A stretch of 64,000 nt of DNA from an uncultured Flavobacteriaceae bacterium (GTDB lineage Bacteria; Bacteroidota; Bacteroidia; Flavobacteriales; Flavobacteriaceae). The stretch's first letter is position 1; each line of letters begins with the position of its first letter. Below are positions 42,870-51,340 of this stretch, piece after piece. The stretch lies in NCBI GenBank assembly GCA_938073895.1, contig CALJFB010000002.1, positions 1-64,000 of the forward strand, read 5' to 3'. The notes beneath the pieces are model-generated. The model ran no database searches. It was not told the DNA's origin and saw only the letters and a list, made by a program, of their open reading frames with translations. Position numbers and translations under genes: made by a program.

Positions 42870-43042
42870 AATATTTTTAATTTATTTGCAAAATAGGGAA
42901 TATTAACAAACTTATAAAACTATTAATTCATTTTTGGCACAGCATTTGATTAATATGCATTGTAATTAAGATAGCGACCATAATTAGGTGTGGTTACCTA
43001 AATATAAGAGTCTTTTTTACATATTTTTGGTTGGTTAGTTAT

Positions 43043-43072
43043 GAAAACGCATTACGTAAGTAATGCGTTTTC
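43043..43072 (-). terminator. Terminator of the alpha/beta hydrolase gene
   Basis: GAAAACGCATTAC (43043-43055) pairs perfectly with GTAATGCGTTTTC (43060-43072). It lies about 65 bp downstream of the hydrolase stop codon on the minus strand. Confidence 0.75.
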
Positions 43073-43135
43073 TATTATTAGAAAAGGTGTAAAAACTAAG
43101 AGTCAAACTATAATTGAGCTTTTAGTTATTAGTAA

Positions 43136-44071
43136 TTATTTTTGCTTTTTAATAAAGTCTACAATATCAAAAACTAAATTAGTAGTTAATTTTCTATTAG
43201 GTTCGTTGTAAGATTTTGAGTTTTCAAGATTATCTCCTTCAATAGTCACTAAAATGTGATTCATGTTTTTGTATATTTTTAGGCTAGAATTTTTAGAAGC
43301 TTCGTTTAAAAGTTTAGCATCATTTTCCGAAACCTGTAAATCCTTTGTTCCATTAATAATTAGGCAAGGCATGTTTAATTTTGCAATTTCTTCAATAGGA
43401 TTGTAAGACATCCAATTTGCAATAAAAGGTTGCACGCTTAAATTAAATAATGATCCTAATGCTGCAGGAAAATCTGAAGTGGTTTTGCCTTGTCGCAATA
43501 CCTTAAAAATACGTTCAGTATCGGCTTTAAATTGCGGCGCTGTTTTAGTGACTTGTTCTATAATTATTTGGTCAATTGGTTGTCCTGCACCAGCTAAAGA
43601 AATAAATCCATTTGCTTTGTCTTTAGCGGCTAATAAACCTACCAAGCTTCCTTGACTATGTCCAATTATATAAATTTTATTGTAGGCATTTGTGTTTTTA
43701 AAGTGCTCTAAAACAGAGCTGGCATCGGTTACAAAATCATCAAACATCATGTTTTTGTCTACATTACCTTTTCTAATTTGTTTTACAATACGTTTGTCGT
43801 ATCTAAAAGTAGCAATACCATTTTTAGATAAGCCAATAGCTAATTTTTTTAAGTTATTAGATTTTAAGAAATTTTGATTTCCATCTCTATCTGTTGGTCC
43901 AGAACCTGCAATTATAATTGCTAAATTTGGTTTTACTGTATTATTTGGCGTTAATAAAGTTCCGTTTATAAACGTATTTACTTCAATGTCTTTAGGTATA
44001 AATAAGCTATCTTGTTGTGCAAAACTTGTCTGGAAAAAGGTTAAAGATGCTAATAAGAATAAATATTTCAT
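43136..44071 (-). CDS. Secreted alpha/beta hydrolase
   Basis: A 311-residue exported hydrolase. Signal peptide about 1-18 (ending SFAQ), then an alpha/beta-hydrolase fold with SGPTDRDGN (oxyanion region, about 53-61), the nucleophile elbow GHSQGS (about 143-148), an acid in the GTKDLQVS stretch and the late His in NMNHILV. This is the YqiA/esterase-like group. Substrate unknown. Precedes the terminator listed at 43043. Confidence 0.88.
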   Translation of the reverse strand: MKYLFLLASLTFFQTSFAQQDSLFIPKDIEVNTFINGTLLTPNNTVKPNLAIIIAGSGPTDRDGNQNFLKSNNLKKLAIGLSKNGIATFRYDKRIVKQIRKGNVDKNMMFDDFVTDASSVLEHFKNTNAYNKIYIIGHSQGSLVGLLAAKDKANGFISLAGAGQPIDQIIIEQVTKTAPQFKADTERIFKVLRQGKTTSDFPAALGSLFNLSVQPFIANWMSYNPIEEIAKLNMPCLIINGTKDLQVSENDAKLLNEASKNSSLKIYKNMNHILVTIEGDNLENSKSYNEPNRKLTTNLVFDIVDFIKKQK

Positions 44072-44129
44072 AATAATCTGTTTTGTTGTTTAATGACAAT
44101 AAAAATGCCAAAGTATAACGTGAGCTCTT

Positions 44130-44726
44130 TTAATTTAGTATTCTAAAGGTAAGGTTTATTCTTGCACCAATTTCTTTTTTTGTTTTTGCTATTTGATGTA
44201 AGTAATTATGCTGCGTTTCGCCCTGCATAAGTAATATGCTTCCAGAGGTTAATTCTAATTTTTTCTTTAGTTCTTTTTCTGTTCTATGTTTTAAATTAAA
44301 AAAACGTGATGCTCCAAAGCTTACAGATGCTATTATTGGATTTTGGCCTAATTCTTTTTCGTTATCCGCATGCCAGCCATTGCTATCGTTTCCGTTTCTG
44401 TATAAATTGGCTAGGCAAGTGGTAAACTTATGTCCAGAATATGCTTCAACTTTTGTTTTAATTTTTAGTAAAATTTCCGAGAATTTATGTGGATGCATTG
44501 TAATATTAGAATAGGAATATGGCTTACTGTTTTCTGCAAAAAGTGCTGTTAATCTTGGCTGTTTATAAGTCTTACCAAAAACAGTAATGTTATCTTGTTG
44601 CCAAGGAATATGATTTAATAGTTGATTAAATAATAGCTGACTTTCTTCATCTGAAAAAAAATTATCCAGATAACTAATATCAGAATTAGGTAAATTAAGG
44701 TGAAGTGGTGTTGCTGCGAATAACAT
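44130..44726 (-). CDS. alkB: AlkB-type 2-oxoglutarate/Fe(II)-dependent dioxygenase
   Basis: A 198-residue protein with the double-stranded beta-helix of AlkB. The iron ligands are H and D in GWHADNEKEL, with a second His downstream (TQHNYLH), and the 2-oxoglutarate Arg is in RINLTFR near the C-terminus. The N-terminal FGKTYKQPRLTA nucleotide-recognition lid matches the ALKBH2/3-like bacterial group. It repairs alkylated bases by oxidation. It is upstream of, and on the same strand as, the secreted hydrolase gene, and is divergent from the VanX-like gene. Confidence 0.9.
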   Translation of the reverse strand: MLFAATPLHLNLPNSDISYLDNFFSDEESQLLFNQLLNHIPWQQDNITVFGKTYKQPRLTALFAENSKPYSYSNITMHPHKFSEILLKIKTKVEAYSGHKFTTCLANLYRNGNDSNGWHADNEKELGQNPIIASVSFGASRFFNLKHRTEKELKKKLELTSGSILLMQGETQHNYLHQIAKTKKEIGARINLTFRILN

Positions 44727-44767
44727 ATTCAGTTTTATTTTCTAAATTAGCTCTAAACTTTTTATAA

Positions 44768-45433
44768 ATGAAAAAATTAACGCTTCTTTTTGCTTTTTTA
44801 ATTATGCAAACAACTTTTGCACAGTTGCCAAAAGGTTTTGTATATGCCAAAGAATTAATTCCAGATTTAGTTGAAGAATTACGCTATTGTACCAAAAATA
44901 ATTTTATTGGCGAAGCTGTAGATGGTTACGAAAATCCCGTAATTATTATGACGTTGCAAACTGCAATTGCTTTAAAAAAAGTACAAACCATTTTAAAAAA
45001 AAATGGATTAGGTCTTAAAATTTACGATGCTTATAGACCACAACAAGCTGTAAATCATTTTGTGCGTTGGGCAAAAGTAAAAAACGATACTTTAATGAAA
45101 CCGCAGTATTACCCAAATATACCGAAGCGTAAGTTAATTCCTGCTGGTTATATAGCTTCTAAATCTAGACATTCTAGCGGAAGTACTGTAGATTTAACAG
45201 TTATTGATTTAAAAACTGGAAAAGAATTAGATATGGGGTCTCCATACGATTTCTTTGGACAAAAATCTTGGGTTAAAGCGCCTCATTTAGAAAAGCAACA
45301 CAGAAAAAATAGAAACTTACTGCAAAAAGTAATGACTAAAAATGGCTTTAGAAATTATATGCAAGAATGGTGGCACTTTACGTTAAAAGGCGAACCATTT
45401 AAAAATCAATATTTTGATTTTTTAGTAAAGTAG
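44768..45433 (+). CDS. D-alanyl-D-alanine dipeptidase (VanX/DdpX-like, M15)
   Basis: A 221-residue exported zinc peptidase. Signal peptide about 1-18, then the M15D domain with SRHSSGSTVDLT (zinc-binding His and Asp, about 136-147) and the catalytic Glu and zinc His in EWWHF (about 201-205). It probably hydrolyses D-Ala-D-Ala released from peptidoglycan; in a genome without van genes this is a recycling role. Monocistronic. Confidence 0.92.
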   Translation: MKKLTLLFAFLIMQTTFAQLPKGFVYAKELIPDLVEELRYCTKNNFIGEAVDGYENPVIIMTLQTAIALKKVQTILKKNGLGLKIYDAYRPQQAVNHFVRWAKVKNDTLMKPQYYPNIPKRKLIPAGYIASKSRHSSGSTVDLTVIDLKTGKELDMGSPYDFFGQKSWVKAPHLEKQHRKNRNLLQKVMTKNGFRNYMQEWWHFTLKGEPFKNQYFDFLVK

Positions 45434-45756
45434 TATTAAGAGCATTTATTTTTACGTGTTATATACTTCTTAAGTTTTTATTCTAATAAAAAACACTAAA
45501 TTAAGCTATAGAATTAAGAAAGTACAAAGTTGTAAAATGTAATAAAATTAGTTCTTGTTGGTTTCTAAAATTCTCTATTTAAGTTTAATTGTTAATCTTT
45601 GCTAACTTAATATATAGTAACTTTTAGTACATATATTAAATAAAGGTAGTTTTAATATTCTATTTTTTAAACCTCATTTTTTGTTAAAATTTGTAGCTAA
45701 ATAAATAAGGAATTATCTCATAAGAATAATTTATAAAAAGCTAACTTATTATAGGT
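45434..45756. other. Gene-free AT-rich gap
   Basis: About 320 bp between the VanX-like gene and a convergent hydrolase gene; no reading frame, RNA gene or strong hairpin is seen. Confidence 0.5.
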
Positions 45757-46662
45757 TTAAAGTTGTTTTTTTACAATTTGCTTTACTTCATATCTAATAA
45801 AAGTATCGCCTAAAATAACGTCTTCTATAAAACGTTTTATGTAGTGTTGCTCGAAATAAAAATAAGTATCACCATCTTTATGTTCGCCATTTTTAATGGT
45901 AAATAATTGGCAACTTCCGTTTAAGCGTTCTAAATGTTTGGTTATACTTTGGCTTCCAAAAAGCATTAACCAACCTGTAGAATTTGGTGGGCAATTTCTA
46001 TGAGATCCAGTTGCGTATGGCACTGTAGCATCTTTATCTCCGTGAAATAGAAATAACGGAATTTTATTCTCTTTTGTAATTAAATTTAAGTCCATAATTG
46101 CGCCTGCTCCAGCTATTATTCCTGCGTATTTAAAATCTGCAGGTAATAAATTTGGTTGGGTTAACATTTGGGTTCTATTCCAAAAAGCTGCGTGTAAAAT
46201 ACTTTCTGCTCCAGAACTTGTGCCTGCTAAAAATACTTGCCTTTTATTAAATTTAAGCGCATCGCTTTGCGTTAATAAAAAGTTGGTGGCTTGCCAGATT
46301 TGATTTGCAACAATTTGAATGGCTTTTATTTTTTCGCTTGTAATTCCGTTGCAACCATAATCTTTATCTTTCATATAAAGCGTATAATCTATGCTTGCTA
46401 CAACCATACCTTGCTCCGATAAATATTTACCTAAATTAGAGCCATCTTTTCTATTTCTATCTGCAAATCCGCCGCCGTGAACATAAATTATTAAAGGCGA
46501 TAAGAATTTATTTTTGTCGTCTTTTTCGGGTTTATAAAGATCTAATTTTAGTTGTGTAGAATCTGTATCTATATACTTTAGGGTTTCTTTTTTTTGTGAA
46601 AACAGATTTGAAAATGAAAGCATACAAAGTAGTATTAAAATAATGTTTTTTAAAGATAGCAT
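45757..46662 (-). CDS. Alpha/beta hydrolase (carboxylesterase-like), exported
   Basis: A 301-residue protein with a signal peptide (about 1-22), the HGGGF oxyanion motif (about 66-70) of hormone-sensitive-lipase/carboxylesterase relatives, the nucleophile elbow GTSSGAE (about 148-154) and the acid/His region FHGDKDATV. Substrate unknown. It begins 3 bp after the stop codon of the M48 peptidase gene on the same strand, so the two form one operon. Confidence 0.88.
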   Translation of the reverse strand: MLSLKNIILILLCMLSFSNLFSQKKETLKYIDTDSTQLKLDLYKPEKDDKNKFLSPLIIYVHGGGFADRNRKDGSNLGKYLSEQGMVVASIDYTLYMKDKDYGCNGITSEKIKAIQIVANQIWQATNFLLTQSDALKFNKRQVFLAGTSSGAESILHAAFWNRTQMLTQPNLLPADFKYAGIIAGAGAIMDLNLITKENKIPLFLFHGDKDATVPYATGSHRNCPPNSTGWLMLFGSQSITKHLERLNGSCQLFTIKNGEHKDGDTYFYFEQHYIKRFIEDVILGDTFIRYEVKQIVKKQL

Positions 46663-46665
46663 ATA

Positions 46666-47901
46666 TTAAGAGGCTTTTAAATTTTTGATGCGTTGCAGTA
46701 ATGTAGGATGCGAATAATGCATAAATACATAAGCTTTATGTGGTGTTAAATTAATTAAACTATTTTTAGAAAGTTTTTTTAAAGACGAAATTAATGGTTC
46801 GGCTTTATAAGTGTTTTTGGCATAATTATCGGCTTGATACTCGAACTTACGCGAAAATAAATTCATGATTAAACCTGTAATTTCTGAAATTGGACTGTAT
46901 AAAATTCCAAAAGCTATTAATCCAATATGAAAACTTGTTTGGTTTACGCTTAATGCTTCAGATAGTAATGTGTTTCCTACTAAAAGCGATAAAATATATA
47001 AGGTAATTCCTGTTAATAAAATAGAGCTAACTAAGTTAAAGATAATATGTTTGCGTTTGTAATGTCCAACTTCGTGAGCAAGAACTGCTACAATTTCATC
47101 TTCGTTTAAATCGTTAATTAAAGTATCGTAAAGTGTAACACGTTTTTCGCTTCCAAATCCCGAAAAATAAGCGTTTGCTTTAGTGCTTCGTTTAGAACCA
47201 TCAATTACAGAAATATTATCTAATTTAAAACCTACTGTTTTTGCGTATTCTGAAATGGCAGTTCTTAAATTTCCTTTTTCTAAAGGTGTTTGCTTGTTAA
47301 ATAATGGGACAATTAATTTGCTGTAAAATAAATTCATAAACAACGTAAATACAGCCACTAATATCCAAGTGTACCACCAAAAATTAGTTGGATTACTGTT
47401 GTAAAACCAAGTTATAGCCGCTAAAATTCCGCCACCCAAAATAACAGTCATTACTAGACCTTTAAGTTTGTCTAAAACAAAGGTAGATTTTGTGGTTTTA
47501 TTAAATCCAAATTGTTCTTCAATAACAAAGGTTTTATAGTATGAAAATGGTGTGGTTAACAGATCGCTTCCAATCATTATAATTCCAAAGAAAATTAAGG
47601 TAATTAGAATAGGATTATCAGTAATGTTTCGCGCAAATTGATCTATAAAAGCAAATCCTTTAAAAAATAAAAATGCCAATGTAAGCGCTAATGAAAATAT
47701 AGATGTTAGTAAACCAAATTTAAAATTGGTGGCTTTATAGTTTTGAGATTTTTTGTAGTCGTTTATATTATAAACATCTTTTAATTCTTCTGGTAAGCTG
47801 TTTTTAAACTGTTTTGCGTTTAAAATATCTAAAGCAGTATCTAAAATAAAACTTAGAATTAGGATAGTTATTAATATTATAAATAAGGTTTGTGGATTCA
47901 A
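46666..47901 (-). CDS. M48 family membrane zinc metallopeptidase (Ste24-like)
   Basis: A 411-residue inner membrane protease with about seven membrane segments. The zinc motif HEVGHYKRKH (about 275-284) lies in the cytoplasm-facing domain and the third ligand is Glu in EYQADNYA (about 354-361). The plan is that of the CAAX-protease Ste24/HtpX-type, and its length and N-terminal DUF-like domain match the Ste24 subgroup. It takes part in membrane protein quality control. Operon with the downstream hydrolase. Confidence 0.92.
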   Translation of the reverse strand: MNPQTLFIILITILILSFILDTALDILNAKQFKNSLPEELKDVYNINDYKKSQNYKATNFKFGLLTSIFSLALTLAFLFFKGFAFIDQFARNITDNPILITLIFFGIIMIGSDLLTTPFSYYKTFVIEEQFGFNKTTKSTFVLDKLKGLVMTVILGGGILAAITWFYNSNPTNFWWYTWILVAVFTLFMNLFYSKLIVPLFNKQTPLEKGNLRTAISEYAKTVGFKLDNISVIDGSKRSTKANAYFSGFGSEKRVTLYDTLINDLNEDEIVAVLAHEVGHYKRKHIIFNLVSSILLTGITLYILSLLVGNTLLSEALSVNQTSFHIGLIAFGILYSPISEITGLIMNLFSRKFEYQADNYAKNTYKAEPLISSLKKLSKNSLINLTPHKAYVFMHYSHPTLLQRIKNLKAS

Positions 47902-48126
47902 TGTGCTAATTTGTTTAATTGTTAATTTAAGGCTGATGTTAGATATCTCGTTATTCAGAATTTAGTTCACATTCATACTAAGAAATTTTAGGTCTTTACA
48001 TGAAGCTGAATTAAATTTTGCTAAACATGTTAAATACTAGGATAATTAAGAACAATATTTGTTCAAATAATCTTCAATTTTTAATAAGCTACAATCTACT
48101 AATTTATAATGACTATCTACTAAAAA

Positions 48127-48918
48127 CTATAAATCACGTTGTCTTACGGCTTCAAAAATCAAAATTCCAGCAGCAACAGATACATTCATAGAATCTATTT
48201 TTCCTGCCATAGGAATACTAATGTTCTGTTTGCTTGCATCTCGCCATTTTTGACTTAAACCAGTAGCTTCTGTTCCAACAACAATTGCACTTGGTTTAGT
48301 GTAATCTTGTGTTGTATACGTTTCAGATTCTTGCAAAATTGCACTATAAATATTTATGTTATTATCTTTTAGAAACGTAATAACATCTTCTGTAGTTCCT
48401 GTTGCAATTGCATTACTAAAAACGCAACCAACGCTTGAGCGCACAATATTAGGATTATATAAATCGGTTTTTGGATTAGCAATAATTACGGCATCTACAT
48501 TTGCAGCATCGGCTGTTCTAAGTAAAGCACCAATATTTCCAGGTTTTTCTGGAGCTTCGGCAATTAAAATTAAAGGGTTTTTTGTTTTAAATTCTAATTG
48601 ACTTAATGTATGTGTTTTTGTTTTTAAAACAGCTAAAATACCTTCGGTAGTATCTCTGTAAGCAATTCTAGCATGGACGTCTTTAGAGATTTCTATACAT
48701 TTATAATCTTCAACGTTAATATGTTTTAGTTCCGAAAAAGGAAATAAATCTTCGTAGAATAATACAGAAACGATTTCGTAACCAGAAGCTAATGCAATAT
48801 TTAATTCGCGAAGACCTTCAACAACAAATTCGCCACTTTTTTTACGTGTGCGCGACTTTTCCTTTAAAGTTACTATGTGTTTTATAAAGTCGTTTTGTAC
48901 GCTGGTTATTTCTTTCAT
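48127..48918 (-). CDS. RNA 2'-O-methyltransferase of the SpoU/TrmH family
   Basis: A 263-residue enzyme of the SPOUT (trefoil knot) class. It has an N-terminal RNA-binding domain (about 1-85) with SRTRKKSGEFVVEG, and the SPOUT domain with motif I EAPEKPGNIGALLRTADA, motif II VVGTEATGLS and motif III IPMAGKIDSMNVSVAAGI. The exact target, rRNA or tRNA, cannot be told from sequence; the N-terminal substrate-binding domain points to the RlmB/TsnR-like group. Confidence 0.92.
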   Translation of the reverse strand: MKEITSVQNDFIKHIVTLKEKSRTRKKSGEFVVEGLRELNIALASGYEIVSVLFYEDLFPFSELKHINVEDYKCIEISKDVHARIAYRDTTEGILAVLKTKTHTLSQLEFKTKNPLILIAEAPEKPGNIGALLRTADAANVDAVIIANPKTDLYNPNIVRSSVGCVFSNAIATGTTEDVITFLKDNNINIYSAILQESETYTTQDYTKPSAIVVGTEATGLSQKWRDASKQNISIPMAGKIDSMNVSVAAGILIFEAVRQRDL

Positions 48919-49002
48919 ACAACAAAAATAATGTAAAAACTGTAATTAGAATTTATAACTTACGACTAAATTTTAACACTAATAAATTCAATAGATTTTA
49001 AT

Positions 49003-49791
49003 ATGAAAAAACTAATAGCATTAGTCTTAGCAATAAGTTTGTTTAATTGTAAAAATGAAACAAAACAAACAGCAAAAGTAATACAAGAAACAGTTAAAAA
49101 TTCTATGGCCAAAATCTCCAAAAAAATATATCCAGATAATGTTTCCAATGTTTTTAAAGCGCACGGAACTTTAGAAACGTGGAATAGTTTTAAGAGTTTG
49201 TCTTTTACAATTAATAAACCAAAAAACTACGAATTAACTATAACCGATTTAAAAAATAGATACAGTTATATTGAAACCAATACTTTTAAATTAGGTTACA
49301 ACGGAACAGATGTTTGGTTGCAAGAAAATAAAGGTTTTACATACGATGGAAATCCTAATTTTTATTATAATTTAATGTTCTATTTTTACGCAATGCCTTT
49401 TGTTTTAGGCGATAGTGGAATTACGTATCAAAACGTTGATGCTTTACAATATGAAGGAAAATCTTATCCAGGAATAAAAATTTCTTACGAAAATAATATT
49501 GGTGAATCTCCAGAAGATGAATACATTTTATATTACGATACTGATACTAATAAAATGATTTGGTTAGCTTATACAGTAACTTATTTTACAAAAGAGAAAA
49601 GTAAAGAATGGCATTTTATACGTTATACAGATTGGCAAAACGTTAATGGTTTATTATTACCAAAAACATTATCTTGGTATAAAGCCAATGGTTTTAAAAT
49701 AGGAGAGAAACGCAACGATTTAGAATTTATAGATATAAAATTATCTAAAGAAAAAATGGAATCGTCAATCTTTAAAAAGCCTTTAAAGTAG
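49003..49791 (+). CDS. Lipoprotein of the DUF6503 type
   Basis: A 262-residue lipoprotein with lipobox LFNC (C16). After a short Lys/Thr-rich linker a beta-rich domain (about 45-255) contains VFKAHGTLETWNSFKSLSF and YDTDTNKMIWLAYTVTYF, features of the DUF6503 group as I recall it. Function unknown; periplasmic or outer-membrane location. Monocistronic and followed by a strong terminator. Confidence 0.72.
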   Translation: MKKLIALVLAISLFNCKNETKQTAKVIQETVKNSMAKISKKIYPDNVSNVFKAHGTLETWNSFKSLSFTINKPKNYELTITDLKNRYSYIETNTFKLGYNGTDVWLQENKGFTYDGNPNFYYNLMFYFYAMPFVLGDSGITYQNVDALQYEGKSYPGIKISYENNIGESPEDEYILYYDTDTNKMIWLAYTVTYFTKEKSKEWHFIRYTDWQNVNGLLLPKTLSWYKANGFKIGEKRNDLEFIDIKLSKEKMESSIFKKPLK

Positions 49792-49806
49792 ATTAGAAAA
49801 CTAAAT

Positions 49807-49851
49807 AAAACAGAAAAAGCGAACTCTTATGGAGTTCGCTTTTTCTGTTTT
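49807..49851. terminator. Strong bidirectional hairpin terminator
   Basis: AAAACAGAAAAAGCGAACTC pairs perfectly with the 20-base right arm (49832-49851) around a 5-nt loop. Its A/T-flanked stem would end both the lipoprotein gene and the convergent amidohydrolase gene. Confidence 0.8.
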
Positions 49852-50010
49852 ATTGTAACTTTTATTTATTGAAAAACAACAAGTTCTAAAGTTGAGCTGT
49901 TATAAACTTTATCCAAGAAATAATTAGATTCTGCCCAATAATTGCATGGATAGTGTAGAATAATAAAAGTAAAATAAAGGATTAACCAAATTAACAGTTA
50001 AACCAATAGC

Positions 50011-51297
50011 CTAATTTCCTAATTTCTTAGAGTAACGTTTATATAATTCTGTTTGATGTGTTTCTAGACTAAGATCTCTACCTTTAATAAATGCTTTTTC
50101 AAGTTTGTTAGTTCTCATATCTAAAGCATCGCCTTCACTTATAAAAAGCGTTGCATCTTTTCCAACTTCTAAAGAACCGACTTGATTGTCTATACCTAAA
50201 ATTTTAGCGGTATTTAATGTAATTAAACTTAAAGCAGTTTCTTTGTCTAAGCCATAAGCGGCGCAAGTTCCTGCTAAAAAAGGCAGATTTCTTGTGTTCA
50301 TACGTTCCATGTCTCCAGAGTTTTCTAAACCAACTAAAACACCAGACTTAACTAGCTTATTGGCTAATTTGTAAGGTAAGTCGTAATCGTTATCTGTGTT
50401 GTTAGGTAATGCGTGCGTTCTTTGTAAAAGTACAGGTACATTGTTTTCTTTTAAAAAACTGCTAACTAAATTAGCTTCGTATCCACCAACAATTACAATG
50501 TTATTTACATTGTTTTCTTTTGCAAAATTAACAGCATCTACAATTCCTTTTTCGTTATCTACATGAATAAATAAGGTTCTTTTTGCTGTTGTTAGCTCTA
50601 ATAACGCGTCAAAAGGTTTGTTATTTGTAGTGTTTTTAGCATTGTAAGCTTTAGCGTTACTAAAATAGCTTTTTAGTTCTTGCACTTGCTTTTTATAATT
50701 CTTGTTTATTTTTAAGGTAGACGCTTCACCAAGCCACCAACGTCCGCGAGAATACGTACTTGGCCAGTTTAAATGAATTCCATCGTTTTCCTTAATAATA
50801 GCATCTTCCCAGTTCCAAGCATCTAATTGTACAATAGATGATGTTCCCGAAATACGTCCACCACGAGGCGTAATTTGAGCCATTAAAACGCCATTTGGTC
50901 GCATAGATTCTACAACTTTACTTTCTGTGTTGTAAGCAATAATACTTCTAATATGTGGATTCATAGCGCCAACTTCGTCGTAATCGTTTGTAGCTCTAAC
51001 CGCATCAATTTCTGCTAAGCCTAAAGTACTATTAGGCGCAATAAATCCTGGGTAAACATGTTTTCCTTTAGCGTCTATAATTTTTCCTAGTCGCGCAATT
51101 CGTAGCATTGCGCTACCAACAAAAACAAGTTTTCCTTCTGAAAACATTATAAGAGAATTTTCTATAACTTGCCCGTTTCCTAAATGTGCAGTTGCACCTT
51201 CAATAGAAATTGGTTCGCTTTGTTTGGCTGCTGGTGTTTGTTGTGCTTTTGTTATAAATGTAATTAATAACAAAGCTATTATAGTTATGTTTTTCAT
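50011..51297 (-). CDS. Amidohydrolase-fold protein lacking the HxH metal motif
   Basis: A 428-residue exported protein (signal peptide about 1-18). It has the composite amidohydrolase fold: N-terminal beta-domain (GKHVYPGFIAPNSTLG, about 75-90), barrel region, and the closing NTAKILGIDNQVGSLEVGKDATLFI. At the place where active members have HxH, it reads APNST, and no clear metal-binding His pair follows. So it may be catalytically inactive or use another mechanism. It follows the 997-residue protein gene on the same strand and probably works with it. Confidence 0.85.
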   Translation of the reverse strand: MKNITIIALLLITFITKAQQTPAAKQSEPISIEGATAHLGNGQVIENSLIMFSEGKLVFVGSAMLRIARLGKIIDAKGKHVYPGFIAPNSTLGLAEIDAVRATNDYDEVGAMNPHIRSIIAYNTESKVVESMRPNGVLMAQITPRGGRISGTSSIVQLDAWNWEDAIIKENDGIHLNWPSTYSRGRWWLGEASTLKINKNYKKQVQELKSYFSNAKAYNAKNTTNNKPFDALLELTTAKRTLFIHVDNEKGIVDAVNFAKENNVNNIVIVGGYEANLVSSFLKENNVPVLLQRTHALPNNTDNDYDLPYKLANKLVKSGVLVGLENSGDMERMNTRNLPFLAGTCAAYGLDKETALSLITLNTAKILGIDNQVGSLEVGKDATLFISEGDALDMRTNKLEKAFIKGRDLSLETHQTELYKRYSKKLGN

Positions 51298-51340
51298 ATG
51301 TGAAATTTTAAATTGAGTAATAAATTGAATATTTAAAAAG